Positions 1 through 7,542 of a stretch of 22,420 nucleotides of DNA are shown here, piece by piece. The notes beneath the pieces were generated by a model that saw nothing but the letters and a program-made list of their open reading frames with translations, searched no databases and was not told the DNA's origin. Each line of letters begins with the position of its first letter. Position 1 is the stretch's first letter. This DNA comes from Deinococcus detaillensis. Lineage in GTDB: Bacteria; Deinococcota; Deinococci; Deinococcales; Deinococcaceae. The stretch spans positions 1-22,420 of the forward strand of contig NZ_VKDB01000035.1 of NCBI RefSeq assembly GCF_007280555.1. The letters run 5' to 3'. The translations under genes and the position numbers were made by a program.

Positions 1-386
1 AACTCATCTTACGCCGTCCAGATCGATCTGATGCTCGCTTTACGTGTTTCATCCCAACCCCCTGATTTGAGGTGTTGCGACGACCACTTGAATTCACCTT
101 GCACCGTCCCTTTAGCATCTTCTGGCTGTCGCTGCAACCCCTATACCGGGTTTTGTGACTCGGCTAGACAGACCGTCTAAATCTGCGGGCCGGATTACAG
201 GCCAAACCAGTTCATTCCTACGAGAGCGCTCAGGGCACTCTCCAGACCATCCTCCTCGGTTTCTCGGTACGCTGGCCTGCTGCTGTTGTTCCCCAAGACT
301 TTCCGAGTGTAAAAGGGGGAGCTTGGCTTGAGTTGTCTGGCCAGATCACACCACACGCCCGGATACCGGGTTTGTGCCTCAGGTGC
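1..386. other. Left-edge region without an assignable gene
   Basis: I see no recognisable gene here. Frame 1 of the + strand is open from the window edge to a TAA at 178-180, and its translation (rich in Cys, Ser and Pro) resembles no family I know. On the minus strand a frame is open from inside the serine hydrolase gene down to a TAA near 201, ending in the residues ALVGMNWFGL. Both may be chance. The only structured element is the operator-like palindrome at 165-179. Confidence 0.4.
165..179. promoter_or_regulatory. TetR-family-type operator palindrome
   Basis: The 15-mer TAGACAGACCGTCTA is a near-perfect palindrome: TAGAC and GTCTA arms match fully, and six of seven symmetric pairs pair around a central A. 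TAGAC/GTCTA arms of this length are typical of operators for TetR/AcrR-family repressors. No TetR gene lies in the window, so the regulator may sit to the left. The nearest downstream gene is the serine hydrolase at 399. Confidence 0.45.
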
Positions 387-392
387 TACCCT
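387..392 (+). promoter_or_regulatory. Leaderless -10 box of the serine hydrolase
   Basis: TACCCT fits the TAnnnT -10 pattern and lies exactly 6 nt before the ATG at 399. That is the spacing expected if transcription starts at the start codon. There is no Shine-Dalgarno sequence before this ATG. No convincing -35 box was found, so the call rests on the -10 and its spacing. Confidence 0.4.
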
Positions 393-398
393 TTCGTC

Positions 399-1784
399 AT
401 GCCTCTACTCGACACCGTCCGCAACCTGGCCCCTTACCTCCAGTCTTGGCTGGAATACCAGCGCGATCTGGCACGGGTGCCGGGCGTACAGGTGGCGGTG
501 CGGGTCGGGGGTGAGCTGGCGGCGTCGTTTGCGCTGGGCGTGGCGAACGAGGCCATCGGGCAACGGCTCACCCCGCAGCATCTCTTCCGGATCGCCTCAC
601 ACTCCAAGACCTTCACGGCCACAGCTATCTTCCAGCTGGCCGAAACCGGAAAGTTGCGCTTGGACGATTTGGCGGGTCGCTGGCTGCCGGAACTGGCGGG
701 ATCGCCCGCAGCGGAACTGACAGTGCGGGCTTTGCTGGGGCATCAGTCCGGCATCAACCGCGATGGGGCCGACAGCGACTACTGGCAGCAGCTCCACGAT
801 TTTCCTGACCGCGACGCTCTGGTGGCCCTGTGCCGGGCAGACGCCGTGTTCCCGCAGAATCAGTTCTTCAAGTACTCGAACATGGGCTACTCCCTGCTGG
901 GCCTGATCATCGAGGCGGCCAGCGGCCAGACCTATGAGGACTACGTGGCCGCGCACATCACCGGGCCGCTCGCGCTGACCAACTTGGGGCCGGAACTGCC
1001 GCGAGAACGCGAAACTGAGCTGGCCGCCGGACACAGCGGACGGCTGGCAGGCAACGATGCCCGGCGGGTACTGCCGTCCACAGACACGCGGGCGATGGCA
1101 GCGGCCACGGGTTTTTACGGCACGGCGGAGGATGTCACGGCCTATTTTGCCGCGCACGCGCTGGGACGCGGCGAACTGCTCACGGACGCGTCCAAACGTT
1201 TGATGCAGCGCAAAGAATCCGAGATCAAGCGCCCTGCTGAGCGCTGGTACGGGCTGGGACTCTTCGTCGAGAAGATCGGGGGCCGCACGGTCGTGGGCCA
1301 TTCGGGCGGCTTTCCTGGGCACATCACGCAGTCGTGGCTCGATCCGGAATCTGGCCTGAGCGTGTCCGTCCTCACGAACTGTCTGGGCGGCCCCGCCACC
1401 GAATGGGCGACGAACCTCATCAAGCTGATTGATCTGGCGGTGAACGCGCCCCAGAAAAAGATTGCCGACGCGCCGGGCTTTGATCTGGACACTTACACTG
1501 GCCGGTTTGCCACCGACTGGGGCGTATTCGACCTGGTCAATCTGGGAGGCCGCTTGGTGTCTCTGACGCCGCAGGGCGACTCTGCCATGAGCGCCACGGA
1601 ACTGACTGTGGTGGACGCCGATACGCTGATGCCTGAACCGGAAGCCGGCTTCAGTGCAGTCGGTGAGCCGTTTGAGTTTCATCGCACGGCGGCGGGCGAT
1701 ATCGAGTGGGTGCGTCAGGGCGGCGGGCGGGCCTGGCCCGTCGCGGCGTACCGGCAGCGTGTGGGCCTCGCCCCACTGCCCTGA
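399..1784 (+). CDS. Serine hydrolase, class C beta-lactamase / penicillin-binding fold (S12)
   Basis: This 461-residue protein has the three signatures of the beta-lactamase class C / DD-peptidase S12 fold. These are the nucleophile motif S67-H-S-K70, the Y159-S-N161 motif, and H301-S-G303, which stands in for KTG as in many esterase or peptidase members. The catalytic domain covers about residues 20-345, and a C-terminal beta-rich extension of about 100 residues follows, as in larger S12 hydrolases. I see no signal peptide, so it is probably cytoplasmic and more likely an esterase or peptidase than a drug-resistance enzyme. The ATG at 399 is chosen because the frame upstream (from a TTG at 333) does not look protein-like and a leaderless -10 lies 6 nt before 399. 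It converges on the diguanylate cyclase gene. The substrate is unknown. Confidence 0.85.
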   Translation: MPLLDTVRNLAPYLQSWLEYQRDLARVPGVQVAVRVGGELAASFALGVANEAIGQRLTPQHLFRIASHSKTFTATAIFQLAETGKLRLDDLAGRWLPELAGSPAAELTVRALLGHQSGINRDGADSDYWQQLHDFPDRDALVALCRADAVFPQNQFFKYSNMGYSLLGLIIEAASGQTYEDYVAAHITGPLALTNLGPELPRERETELAAGHSGRLAGNDARRVLPSTDTRAMAAATGFYGTAEDVTAYFAAHALGRGELLTDASKRLMQRKESEIKRPAERWYGLGLFVEKIGGRTVVGHSGGFPGHITQSWLDPESGLSVSVLTNCLGGPATEWATNLIKLIDLAVNAPQKKIADAPGFDLDTYTGRFATDWGVFDLVNLGGRLVSLTPQGDSAMSATELTVVDADTLMPEPEAGFSAVGEPFEFHRTAAGDIEWVRQGGGRAWPVAAYRQRVGLAPLP

Positions 1785-1874
1785 GCAGTGACGTAAATGG
1801 CCAGCTCCATCCAGCTCCTGACCTGCGCTGAAACTGACCGGCACAGCTGCGAACAGACGCTCAGTGACGCACTT

Positions 1875-3731
1875 TCAACTGGCTGACGGTTCGATCAGCC
1901 GCACTTCTACCCGGTTGCGGCCCCCATTCTTGGCCGCGTAGAGCGCGTCATCAGCGGCCCGGATCACGTCTTGTAGCAGCGTCGTGGGTTCCAACCGGGC
2001 AACAGCGGCTCCCAGACTGACGGTCAGGCTGAGCTCAGGGCACACGGTGGACCAGTCGTAGTCCTGGATGGTTCGGCGCAGGTGCTCGCACACCGCCAGA
2101 GTGTCGGTCTGGCTGGTTTCTGCCAGGAGCAGCACAAACTCCTCGCCGCCGTAGCGGGCCAGCAGGTCTCCACGGCGCAACTGGCCCCGCAGCAGCCCGG
2201 CCACCTGACGCAGCACCTCGTCGCCGATCAGGTGCGAGAAGCGGTCGTTCACCGACTTGAAATGATCGATGTCGCACACCACGATGCTCACCCGTTGGGC
2301 CGGTGACAATTCGGACAGCGCCGCGTCGAAGGCCCGCCGGTTGAGCAGCCCGGTCAGCGCGTCCTCATTGGCATGTTGTTCAAGTCGGGCCATGAGTTCG
2401 GCGGTCTGGGCCTGGGCCGCCAGCAGGTCACGGTTGGTGGATTCCAGACGGGCATTCAGTTCACTCAACTCGGCATTCCGGTGCTGGGCTGTCAACCGTT
2501 CGCGTTCGGCCTGTTCAAGATCAAACCGCACTCTCAGGCTCTGAATCCGCTGATCGGAAGCGGCGCTGAACAATTCCCCCTTGAGTTGGAGATGCTGTTC
2601 AATGTGATTGAACGCTTCCCGGTACTGGCCCGCCTGCTGGCAGAGGTTCGACAAAGCCAGGTCAATGGCGCACAGCTTGTCGCGGAGCTGACCCTGCTCA
2701 GCCAGGGTTCGGGCGCGGTGCAGGGCGCTCTGGGCGTCCTCCACCTCACCGGACTCGCCCAGCAGTTCGCCCAAACGCAGCAGGCTCTCAGTCTGCCCCT
2801 GCTCATCTCCAATCTTCTGGCACAGCTTCAGGCTCCGCTCAAAGAGGTGACGCGCTTTTTCCCGGTTCCCCTGCTGCTGCGCTGCCCGTCCCAGGAGCAG
2901 ATCGAGACCGGCTAGGCTGGCTTGATCTCTGGTCTCCATCAGCAGGCGGGCCTTTAAGTACATGGTCTCGGCTTCCGGAAACTGCTTCAAACCGAAGTGA
3001 GCGTATCCAGCGTTTTGGAACACCAGGGCGTCCAGCATGGGGTCTTCCTCAGCTTGTACGTTCAGGCAGGCGAGGGCGGCCTCCAACGCGTCGTTATACC
3101 CCCCTATCTCGTTATAGGACACACTGAGATTGTTAAGGGTGCGCCGTTCCACGGAGAGCAGAGCATGTTGCCGACTGAGGTCCAGAGCCATGAAGTGGTA
3201 ATGCAGTGCATTGGGATGATCGCTCATAGTGCTGTAGGTTGCCCCGATATTGAGGAGCGCGTTGGCCTCGTCTTCGACATTTTCTAAGGTTACACTCAGG
3301 TGCTTGACCTGCAAGAAGAGTTCCAGAGCTTCGACTGGACGGCCCCGGCGGGCCTTCACGATGCCCAGTACGTTTAGACTGTCGCGCTGGCCCTCCTGAT
3401 CCTCCAGTTCCACGTAGAGGTGCAGCGCCCGCCGCAGTTCCGGCTCCGCCGCATTGAAATTTCCCTGATTCATCAGTCCATACCCGAGATAAAGGGTGGC
3501 ACGAACCAATTCAGCGGTGTCCAGTGGCTGTTCCAACAGTAGACGCGAGGCGCGAACACATTCCTGCGGGTTGCTGCCTTGGCAAGCCCAGGCCGTGTCC
3601 AGCAGCGCCCGGATCTGATCCAGGGAGAGGGGAGAGGCATCGGAGCTGGGAGCCGGCGTGGATGACGCCGTTTCAGGTGAAATTGGCCGTTGGGAGTTGG
3701 CGAGATCTTTCACTAAGCGCATCCTGGTCAC
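1875..3731 (-). CDS. TPR-repeat diguanylate cyclase (GGDEF)
   Basis: This 618-residue protein would make cyclic di-GMP from two GTP. About residues 35-390 form tandem tetratricopeptide helices (recurrent A-x-x-Y/L-x-x-A-L patterns), likely a protein-sensing platform. Residues about 395-450 look coiled-coil. The GGDEF domain follows, with the active loop GGEEF at 528-532. The product-inhibition I-site RRGD lies at 519-522, five residues before it, so the enzyme should be active and feedback-regulated. No signal peptide or membrane segment is seen. The start is the GTG at 3731, with GAGG 10 nt upstream; an in-frame ATG at 3722 is the alternative. A possible -10 (TAAAAT) lies at 3753-3758 on the minus strand. 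It is downstream of the ApbE operon on the same strand, with 72 bp between. Confidence 0.9.
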   Translation of the reverse strand: MTRMRLVKDLANSQRPISPETASSTPAPSSDASPLSLDQIRALLDTAWACQGSNPQECVRASRLLLEQPLDTAELVRATLYLGYGLMNQGNFNAAEPELRRALHLYVELEDQEGQRDSLNVLGIVKARRGRPVEALELFLQVKHLSVTLENVEDEANALLNIGATYSTMSDHPNALHYHFMALDLSRQHALLSVERRTLNNLSVSYNEIGGYNDALEAALACLNVQAEEDPMLDALVFQNAGYAHFGLKQFPEAETMYLKARLLMETRDQASLAGLDLLLGRAAQQQGNREKARHLFERSLKLCQKIGDEQGQTESLLRLGELLGESGEVEDAQSALHRARTLAEQGQLRDKLCAIDLALSNLCQQAGQYREAFNHIEQHLQLKGELFSAASDQRIQSLRVRFDLEQAERERLTAQHRNAELSELNARLESTNRDLLAAQAQTAELMARLEQHANEDALTGLLNRRAFDAALSELSPAQRVSIVVCDIDHFKSVNDRFSHLIGDEVLRQVAGLLRGQLRRGDLLARYGGEEFVLLLAETSQTDTLAVCEHLRRTIQDYDWSTVCPELSLTVSLGAAVARLEPTTLLQDVIRAADDALYAAKNGGRNRVEVRLIEPSAS

Positions 3732-3803
3732 ATCAAACGAACCTCAGAATGTATTTTACTCGTTCCCCCCTCACAGCAACATCTCGGCTGCTTGAAAGAG
3801 CAT

Positions 3804-4628
3804 TCAGGTTTCCATCTTCTGCCAGACTTTCCAGCTCCTGATCCAGAACTGCCCTGCCCGGTCATAGGCATACACTTGAGCGTTCCCCTGAAGCTCGTCA
3901 AGCATTCCGGTGTCGAGGAACGCCAGTTTGGTGAGCACCTCCGCGTTGGTCGGGCAGTTCGCGACCACCGTGACCTGAATCAGATCCGATTCGAGCGGGC
4001 GTGCCGTGCGTGGGTCGATAAGGTGATGGCCGCCCTCCCACGCCCGTTTGAGTGTGCTGGAGGTGGCCACGCCCCATGTCCCTGCCGGACAGTCCAGATA
4101 CAGCGGCGTGCCACCAAGCGGGTGCGCGATCTCCACGGCAAAAGCCGCAGATTGCCGGGTGATCAGGTCGCCGCCCGCATTGATGAAGCCGTCTCCAGAT
4201 ATCCGGGTAAACGCGCGTTCGGCGATCCAGGATTTCGCCGTTCCGCCCAGATCGAGCCGCAGACCGGCGGCTAGGCGGATCACCTCTGGGGTGCAAACCA
4301 CTTCCGAGGTGTCCAGCACGGTGGCCGCCGTGCCGCGGCGCTCACCGATTGCCTGCGCGTACCCGGCCACCTCCAGCGCTGTCAGCACTGCCGGAGTCAC
4401 CAGTCCGGAGGTTTCGCGGGCCACCGAAAGAGCGTGGCCGATTGCCTCAACCAGAATGCCGGGTGGGGCCCGGAGGACGCCCCGGGCATTCAGTTCGGTG
4501 AGCGGCGAGGCCTGGAAGCGGGTGAGCAGCGCTTCAGCCTGTTCGATCTCACACGCCGCCGCCTCGGCCCCTTCGCCCTGAATCACGATCTGACTGCCGA
4601 GCGCGTGCAGCGAAAGCGTCCGGCTCAC
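3804..4628 (-). CDS. apbE: FAD:protein FMN transferase (ApbE family)
   Basis: ApbE enzymes split FAD and attach FMN covalently to a Thr or Ser of target electron-transfer proteins. The 274-residue sequence shows the family landmarks in order: LLTRFQASPLTELN near residues 34-47, DLGGTAK at 126-132, INAGGDL at 149-155, and HHLIDPRT at 201-208. A conserved acidic plus Thr segment near 228-233 has Glu where Asp is usual for the Mg2+ site. The protein is somewhat shorter than typical ApbE and lacks a lipoprotein signal, so it should act in the cytoplasm. The GTG at 4628 overlaps the TGA of the ferric-reductase-like gene (GTGA), indicating translational coupling. An AGGAG abuts the start with no spacer. 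No FMN-accepting domain is visible in the window. Confidence 0.88.
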   Translation of the reverse strand: MSRTLSLHALGSQIVIQGEGAEAAACEIEQAEALLTRFQASPLTELNARGVLRAPPGILVEAIGHALSVARETSGLVTPAVLTALEVAGYAQAIGERRGTAATVLDTSEVVCTPEVIRLAAGLRLDLGGTAKSWIAERAFTRISGDGFINAGGDLITRQSAAFAVEIAHPLGGTPLYLDCPAGTWGVATSSTLKRAWEGGHHLIDPRTARPLESDLIQVTVVANCPTNAEVLTKLAFLDTGMLDELQGNAQVYAYDRAGQFWIRSWKVWQKMET

Positions 4629-5359
4629 CTCCTGCCAGGCACCGGGGGGCCGCCGCGCCTGCTCACCTCCTCTGTCAGGCGCAGCCCGAAAGTGAAGAGA
4701 GCGCAGGTGAGTGCCGTGCCGTACAGCACACCCAGGTGATCGCTGCCGGTCAGTACGCCGTGAAGCGTCAGCATGCCGAAGGCTGGATACGCTGCCAGGT
4801 GAAGGGCCCGCCAGACCTTGAGGCTCAGCCGCTTTCGCCATCTGGTCGAGAGGTACACCAGGGCCAGCCCATACAGGCCGAGGGTGCCCAGTCCGACGGC
4901 GAGCGGCGCGAAACTTGACGCTCCGGGCAGCAGTACGCCGCGCAGAGGCTGAGCGTACTTGCCGTCCACCATCAAAAACAGCCCGTGCGCTCCTCCCATG
5001 ATCAGCGCGAAACCGCTGAGCAGTCCGTGCCAGCCGTACTGCTGGGCGCGGGCCAGCCAGGCCGGAGCGGAGCGGCTGCCGAGCAGGGCTCCGAAGGTTA
5101 CCGTGACCGCTAGCGCCAGGTAGGCGACGATCCCGGTGGCCCGCAGCAGCGACCAGGCGAGCGGGCCGGGGGTCAGGTGCAGGGCGCTGAGAACGAAACT
5201 GCCCAACAGAAGCGTGCCCAGGGCCAGTGCCAGCAGCGCGTTCCAGCGATTTGCGCTGACGGCATTGGAAAGGGTGGCGGCAGGAAGAGGGGAGCGGGTT
5301 TGGGCTGACGGCGTGCCCAGAGAGAACTCCCGCGCACCTTGAACGTTGGGCTTGGTCAT
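4625..5359 (-). CDS. Ferric-reductase-like haem membrane protein
   Basis: This 244-residue polytopic protein has about six membrane helices between residues 40 and 225 after a polar N-terminal tail. Two histidine pairs are spaced as in b-type haem membrane oxidoreductases (ferric reductase-like domain, MsrQ and relatives): H111/H125 in one helix and H187/H200 in another. That arrangement could hold two haems and pass electrons across the membrane. It has no C-terminal FAD/NADPH domain, so it needs a separate electron donor. Start choice: ATG at 5359 has GGAGG 5 nt upstream, whereas the frame extends back to 5443 without a ribosome site. It is directly coupled to apbE, which suggests a flavoprotein partner. 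Expected location is the cytoplasmic membrane. Confidence 0.8.
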   Translation of the reverse strand: MTKPNVQGAREFSLGTPSAQTRSPLPAATLSNAVSANRWNALLALALGTLLLGSFVLSALHLTPGPLAWSLLRATGIVAYLALAVTVTFGALLGSRSAPAWLARAQQYGWHGLLSGFALIMGGAHGLFLMVDGKYAQPLRGVLLPGASSFAPLAVGLGTLGLYGLALVYLSTRWRKRLSLKVWRALHLAAYPAFGMLTLHGVLTGSDHLGVLYGTALTCALFTFGLRLTEEVSRRGGPPVPGRR

Positions 5360-5458
5360 GGGTACCTCCGGAACGATTGATACTGAACGGAGCAACACTT
5401 TGGAAGGAGTGCCGGGCGATCGGCACCAGGGGCGGTCCGACACCTGCCGACTTGACCC

Positions 5459-5833
5459 TCAGGCAGAGATCAGCTGAGGACGCATTCGCACCTGTGTGAC
5501 GGACAGTGCCACGAAGGCGGCCTCCGCCACAAGCGAGATGATTCCAGCCGGCTCGCCCCAGTTGCCGATGTCGCCGGTGGCGTTCGGTAGACCGGTGGTC
5601 CGGGTCAGCACGAAGCCGATGATCGCTCCCAGCGAGATCAGGGTGCCCAGTGCGTACCCCTGCCGCCAGTGGGTACTCAGCAGCCAGGCTCCAGCGGCGG
5701 CACACCCCGCAACGAGCAGGATGTACATCCAACCCAGGTACGGCGTTTCCCCGAGCTTGCCGGGAATATCCCGGTAATGCATGAACGCGACGACCGTGAG
5801 CACAACGAGTGAAGTGAGGCGAATTAAATTCAT
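5459..5833 (-). CDS. Small four-helix membrane protein, function unknown
   Basis: This 124-residue protein has about four hydrophobic helices (residues about 3-18, 35-52, 62-77, 95-112). A conserved-looking loop reads LTRTTGLPNATGDIGNW, followed by EP. Such a GLP-x-DxGNW-xEP loop recurs, as I recall, in small membrane proteins of Deinococcus and actinobacteria beside electron-transfer or copper-related genes, but no biochemical role is established that I can name. The ATG at 5833 is preceded by GGGAG with a 5-nt spacer; the frame extends further to 5893 without such a site. It is the second gene of the four-gene minus-strand operon, 61 nt after the Pro/Ala-rich gene and about 100 nt before the ferric-reductase-like gene. 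Confidence 0.7.
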   Translation of the reverse strand: MNLIRLTSLVVLTVVAFMHYRDIPGKLGETPYLGWMYILLVAGCAAAGAWLLSTHWRQGYALGTLISLGAIIGFVLTRTTGLPNATGDIGNWGEPAGIISLVAEAAFVALSVTQVRMRPQLISA

Positions 5834-5894
5834 GGAATCTCCCTGGAAACGGTGGCGAGCAAAACGGAAACTGAACTGGCGGGCGGCAAACAAC

Positions 5895-6464
5895 TCAGCT
5901 GGCAGAGGTGGTCGCGATCACCGGGGCGGCCGGTCTGCGGACGATCCTGGGGACAGCCTGGCGGACGAGGGGCGCTGCCGGTTGAGCGCTCAAAGCGGGC
6001 GCTGCCTGTGGGGTGAGACGCGGCGTTGTCGCCGACTGGTGCGGTGCGATTGCTGATGGCTCCGGAACGCGCTGGACGGCCCGTACCAGACGGACAGCAG
6101 AGGTGTCTTCGGTCCGCCCTTCCTGGTCGGATCCCTCCGATTCATCCTCATGTGTTGACCGGAGACGTTCGGGTTTTTCTGAGGCCGGGTCCTGGCTGAC
6201 CGACTGGCGCGGCGAGGCCACGACACTGATAGGGGCGTCCTGTGCGGCGGCCTCCCAGATCTGCGGAGCTGGCACCAGTTCAGGCAGCCGGGCCGATATG
6301 GGGTCAACCGCCTGGGCAGTCTGCTGCTCCCCTGCCTTGGTGGGCCTGACGTGGGCCAGGGGTGAGTAGATAGCGGTGCCGAGGCCCACCGTCAGACTGA
6401 GGGCCATCAGGAGGGAGAGGCGGGTGGCGCGGACAGCATTAAATTTCTTCGGCTGTTTGGGCAT
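5895..6464 (-). CDS. Pro/Ala-rich single-anchor secreted or membrane protein
   Basis: This 189-residue protein starts with a basic segment (KQPKKFNAVRATR) and one hydrophobic stretch at about residues 16-33. That could be an uncleaved anchor or a signal peptide. The rest is low-complexity: rich in Pro, Ala, Gln and charged residues, with a run of acidic residues near 105-120 and Pro-Ala repeats at the C-terminal third. It is probably an extended linker or spacer outside the membrane. I recognise no domain and no ApbE flavinylation motif. The ATG at 6464 has AGGAG with a 5-nt spacer. It is the first gene of the operon containing the haem membrane protein and apbE, and it is transcribed divergently from the response regulator across a 146-bp gap. 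Confidence 0.65.
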   Translation of the reverse strand: MPKQPKKFNAVRATRLSLLMALSLTVGLGTAIYSPLAHVRPTKAGEQQTAQAVDPISARLPELVPAPQIWEAAAQDAPISVVASPRQSVSQDPASEKPERLRSTHEDESEGSDQEGRTEDTSAVRLVRAVQRVPEPSAIAPHQSATTPRLTPQAAPALSAQPAAPLVRQAVPRIVRRPAAPVIATTSAS

Positions 6465-6548
6465 GGCTGCTCCTGGGAAGAGATGGGGTGATGGGGTTTT
6501 CGCTCGAACCGCTGAAAGTAAACTGCTGAATGCAAGGTACCGGGCCCC

Positions 6549-6604
6549 GGTTATCTCCAGGTTATGTGGCCCGTAATCGCCCGGTAATCGCGTCCGGGTA
6601 GCTT
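6549..6604 (+). promoter_or_regulatory. Four direct half-sites and -10 box before the leader ORF and response regulator
   Basis: Four GGTWAT-like half-sites lie in the same direction: GGTTAT at 6549-6554, GGTTAT at 6560-6565, CGTAAT at 6572-6577 and GGTAAT at 6583-6588, spaced 11, 12 and 11 bp. OmpR/PhoB-family regulators bind tandem direct repeats of this period. After the last half-site come exactly 10 bp and TAGCTT (6599-6604), a TAnnnT -10 box lying 6 nt before the ATG at 6611. The upstream pair could serve the divergent operon starting at 6464. Autoregulation by the adjacent response regulator is the simplest reading. Confidence 0.6.
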
Positions 6605-6610
6605 CACACC

Positions 6611-6694
6611 ATGTCCCCAGTTCCCGTTGTCACTCCGCTCGGTGCTTGTCTGTCCCTGAACGCGCGACCAAACCGCGTGCGCCTGAACACATGA
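6611..6694 (+). CDS. 27-codon leader ORF overlapping the response regulator
   Basis: ATG at 6611 opens a 27-codon frame (starting MSPVPVVTPLGACLSLNARP) ending in TGA at 6692-6694. Its stop overlaps the response regulator's ATG at 6691 (ATGA). The -10 box TAGCTT ends 6 nt before the ATG, so this ORF would be read from a leaderless mRNA. The response regulator itself has no Shine-Dalgarno sequence, so its translation may depend on ribosomes finishing this ORF. The peptide resembles nothing I know and may have no role beyond coupling. Alternatively the region is an untranslated leader. Confidence 0.45.
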   Translation: MSPVPVVTPLGACLSLNARPNRVRLNT

Positions 6695-7359
6695 GGATTC
6701 TGCTGGTTGAAGACGAGGCCGCCATTGCGCTGCCGGTGCGCCGCGCCCTGGCCGCCCAGGGGTATGAGGTGCAGGAAGCCGCCGATCTCACTCAGGCCCG
6801 TATGGTTCTCCAGAACTTCGAGCCAGACTTGGCGATCCTCGATGTCCGCCTGCCCGAGGACGAGTCCGGGGGCTTCACCCTGGCCCGCGAGATGAGGAGC
6901 GCCGGTTCGCAATCGGCTGTGCTTTTTTTGACGGCCCGCGACACCTTAGTAGACCGGCTCGAAGGCCTGGACCTCGGCGGCGACGATTACCTGACAAAGC
7001 CCTTTCACCTCTCCGAGCTGCTGTCGCGGGTGCGGGCCTTGCTGCGCCGGGTCAGCGAAACCAAAACCGACGCTCTGAGCTACGGCCCTTTGCAACTCGA
7101 CCTCGTGACCCGGCAGGTGCAGTGGCGAGGCCAGCGTGTCGTGCTGGGATCACGGGAATATGACCTGCTCGAGCGGCTGGCCCGCACACCCGGCCGCGTC
7201 TATTCTCCGGAGGAACTGCTCGATTTGGTGTGGGCAGGCCGCGCCAGTGACCTCGGCGTGGTCAAGGTCTGCGTTCATCACCTGCGCGGCAAGCTCGGCC
7301 CGGAAGTCGTCCGGACCGAGGCACGTGGCTACACGCTGGGCCTGAGCGCCACACCGTGA
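6691..7359 (+). CDS. OmpR/PhoB-family two-component response regulator
   Basis: This is a 222-residue DNA-binding response regulator. The receiver domain (residues 1-119) has the acidic pair E7/D8, phospho-acceptor D51 (AILDVRLPE), switch T81 (FLTARD) and K103 (LTKPF). The C-terminal winged-helix domain (about 128-215) shows the OmpR/PhoB pattern L-x-x-REYDLLERLARTPG and a VxVHHLRGKL recognition helix. The ATG at 6691 is chosen because the receiver fold begins immediately; the frame also opens from a TTG at 6646. No histidine kinase gene lies in the window, so it is locally an orphan. Direct repeats at 6549-6588 just upstream suggest autoregulation, and the same arrangement occurs before the DUF2892 and DUF4342 genes. 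The signal it senses is unknown. Confidence 0.93.
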   Translation: MRILLVEDEAAIALPVRRALAAQGYEVQEAADLTQARMVLQNFEPDLAILDVRLPEDESGGFTLAREMRSAGSQSAVLFLTARDTLVDRLEGLDLGGDDYLTKPFHLSELLSRVRALLRRVSETKTDALSYGPLQLDLVTRQVQWRGQRVVLGSREYDLLERLARTPGRVYSPEELLDLVWAGRASDLGVVKVCVHHLRGKLGPEVVRTEARGYTLGLSATP

Positions 7360-7412
7360 AGCTGCAAATCCGGCCAGTCAAGGCAACATAACCGGCGCGT
7401 TTCCGGTGGCCC

Positions 7413-7445
7413 AGTAATGCTCGCGTAACAGGTCTGATCTAGGGT
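7413..7445 (+). promoter_or_regulatory. Direct-repeat regulator site and -10 box before DUF2892
   Basis: AGTAAT (7413-7418) and CGTAAC (7424-7429) are 11 bp apart, followed by a 10-bp spacer and TAGGGT (7440-7445). The layout matches the sites before the leader ORF and before DUF4342. An ATAACC at 7388-7393 is a further half-site in the opposite direction. Transcription would start near 7452, giving a leader of about 120 nt to the DUF2892 start. Confidence 0.55.
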
Positions 7446-7542
7446 CAGGACGTTGAGCCAGACAAGTTCCGGTCGCGATTGGGGCAGATTTCCCTGCATA
7501 AAAGAGTGCCGCTCCTCTGCTCATTCGTTACCGCGCCCTGAC

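Noticed and set aside
597..1844. 415-residue minus-strand frame opposite the serine hydrolase
   Set aside because: It is a shadow frame typical of high-GC coding DNA; the + strand product has all catalytic motifs in the right order.
4629..5732. The ApbE reading frame stays open upstream for another 1.1 kb, giving a possible 642-residue protein
   Set aside because: The extension overlaps the ferric-reductase-like gene in another frame, is Arg/Pro-rich and unlike any protein, and the GTG at 4628 with its GTGA overlap starts exactly where ApbE similarity begins.
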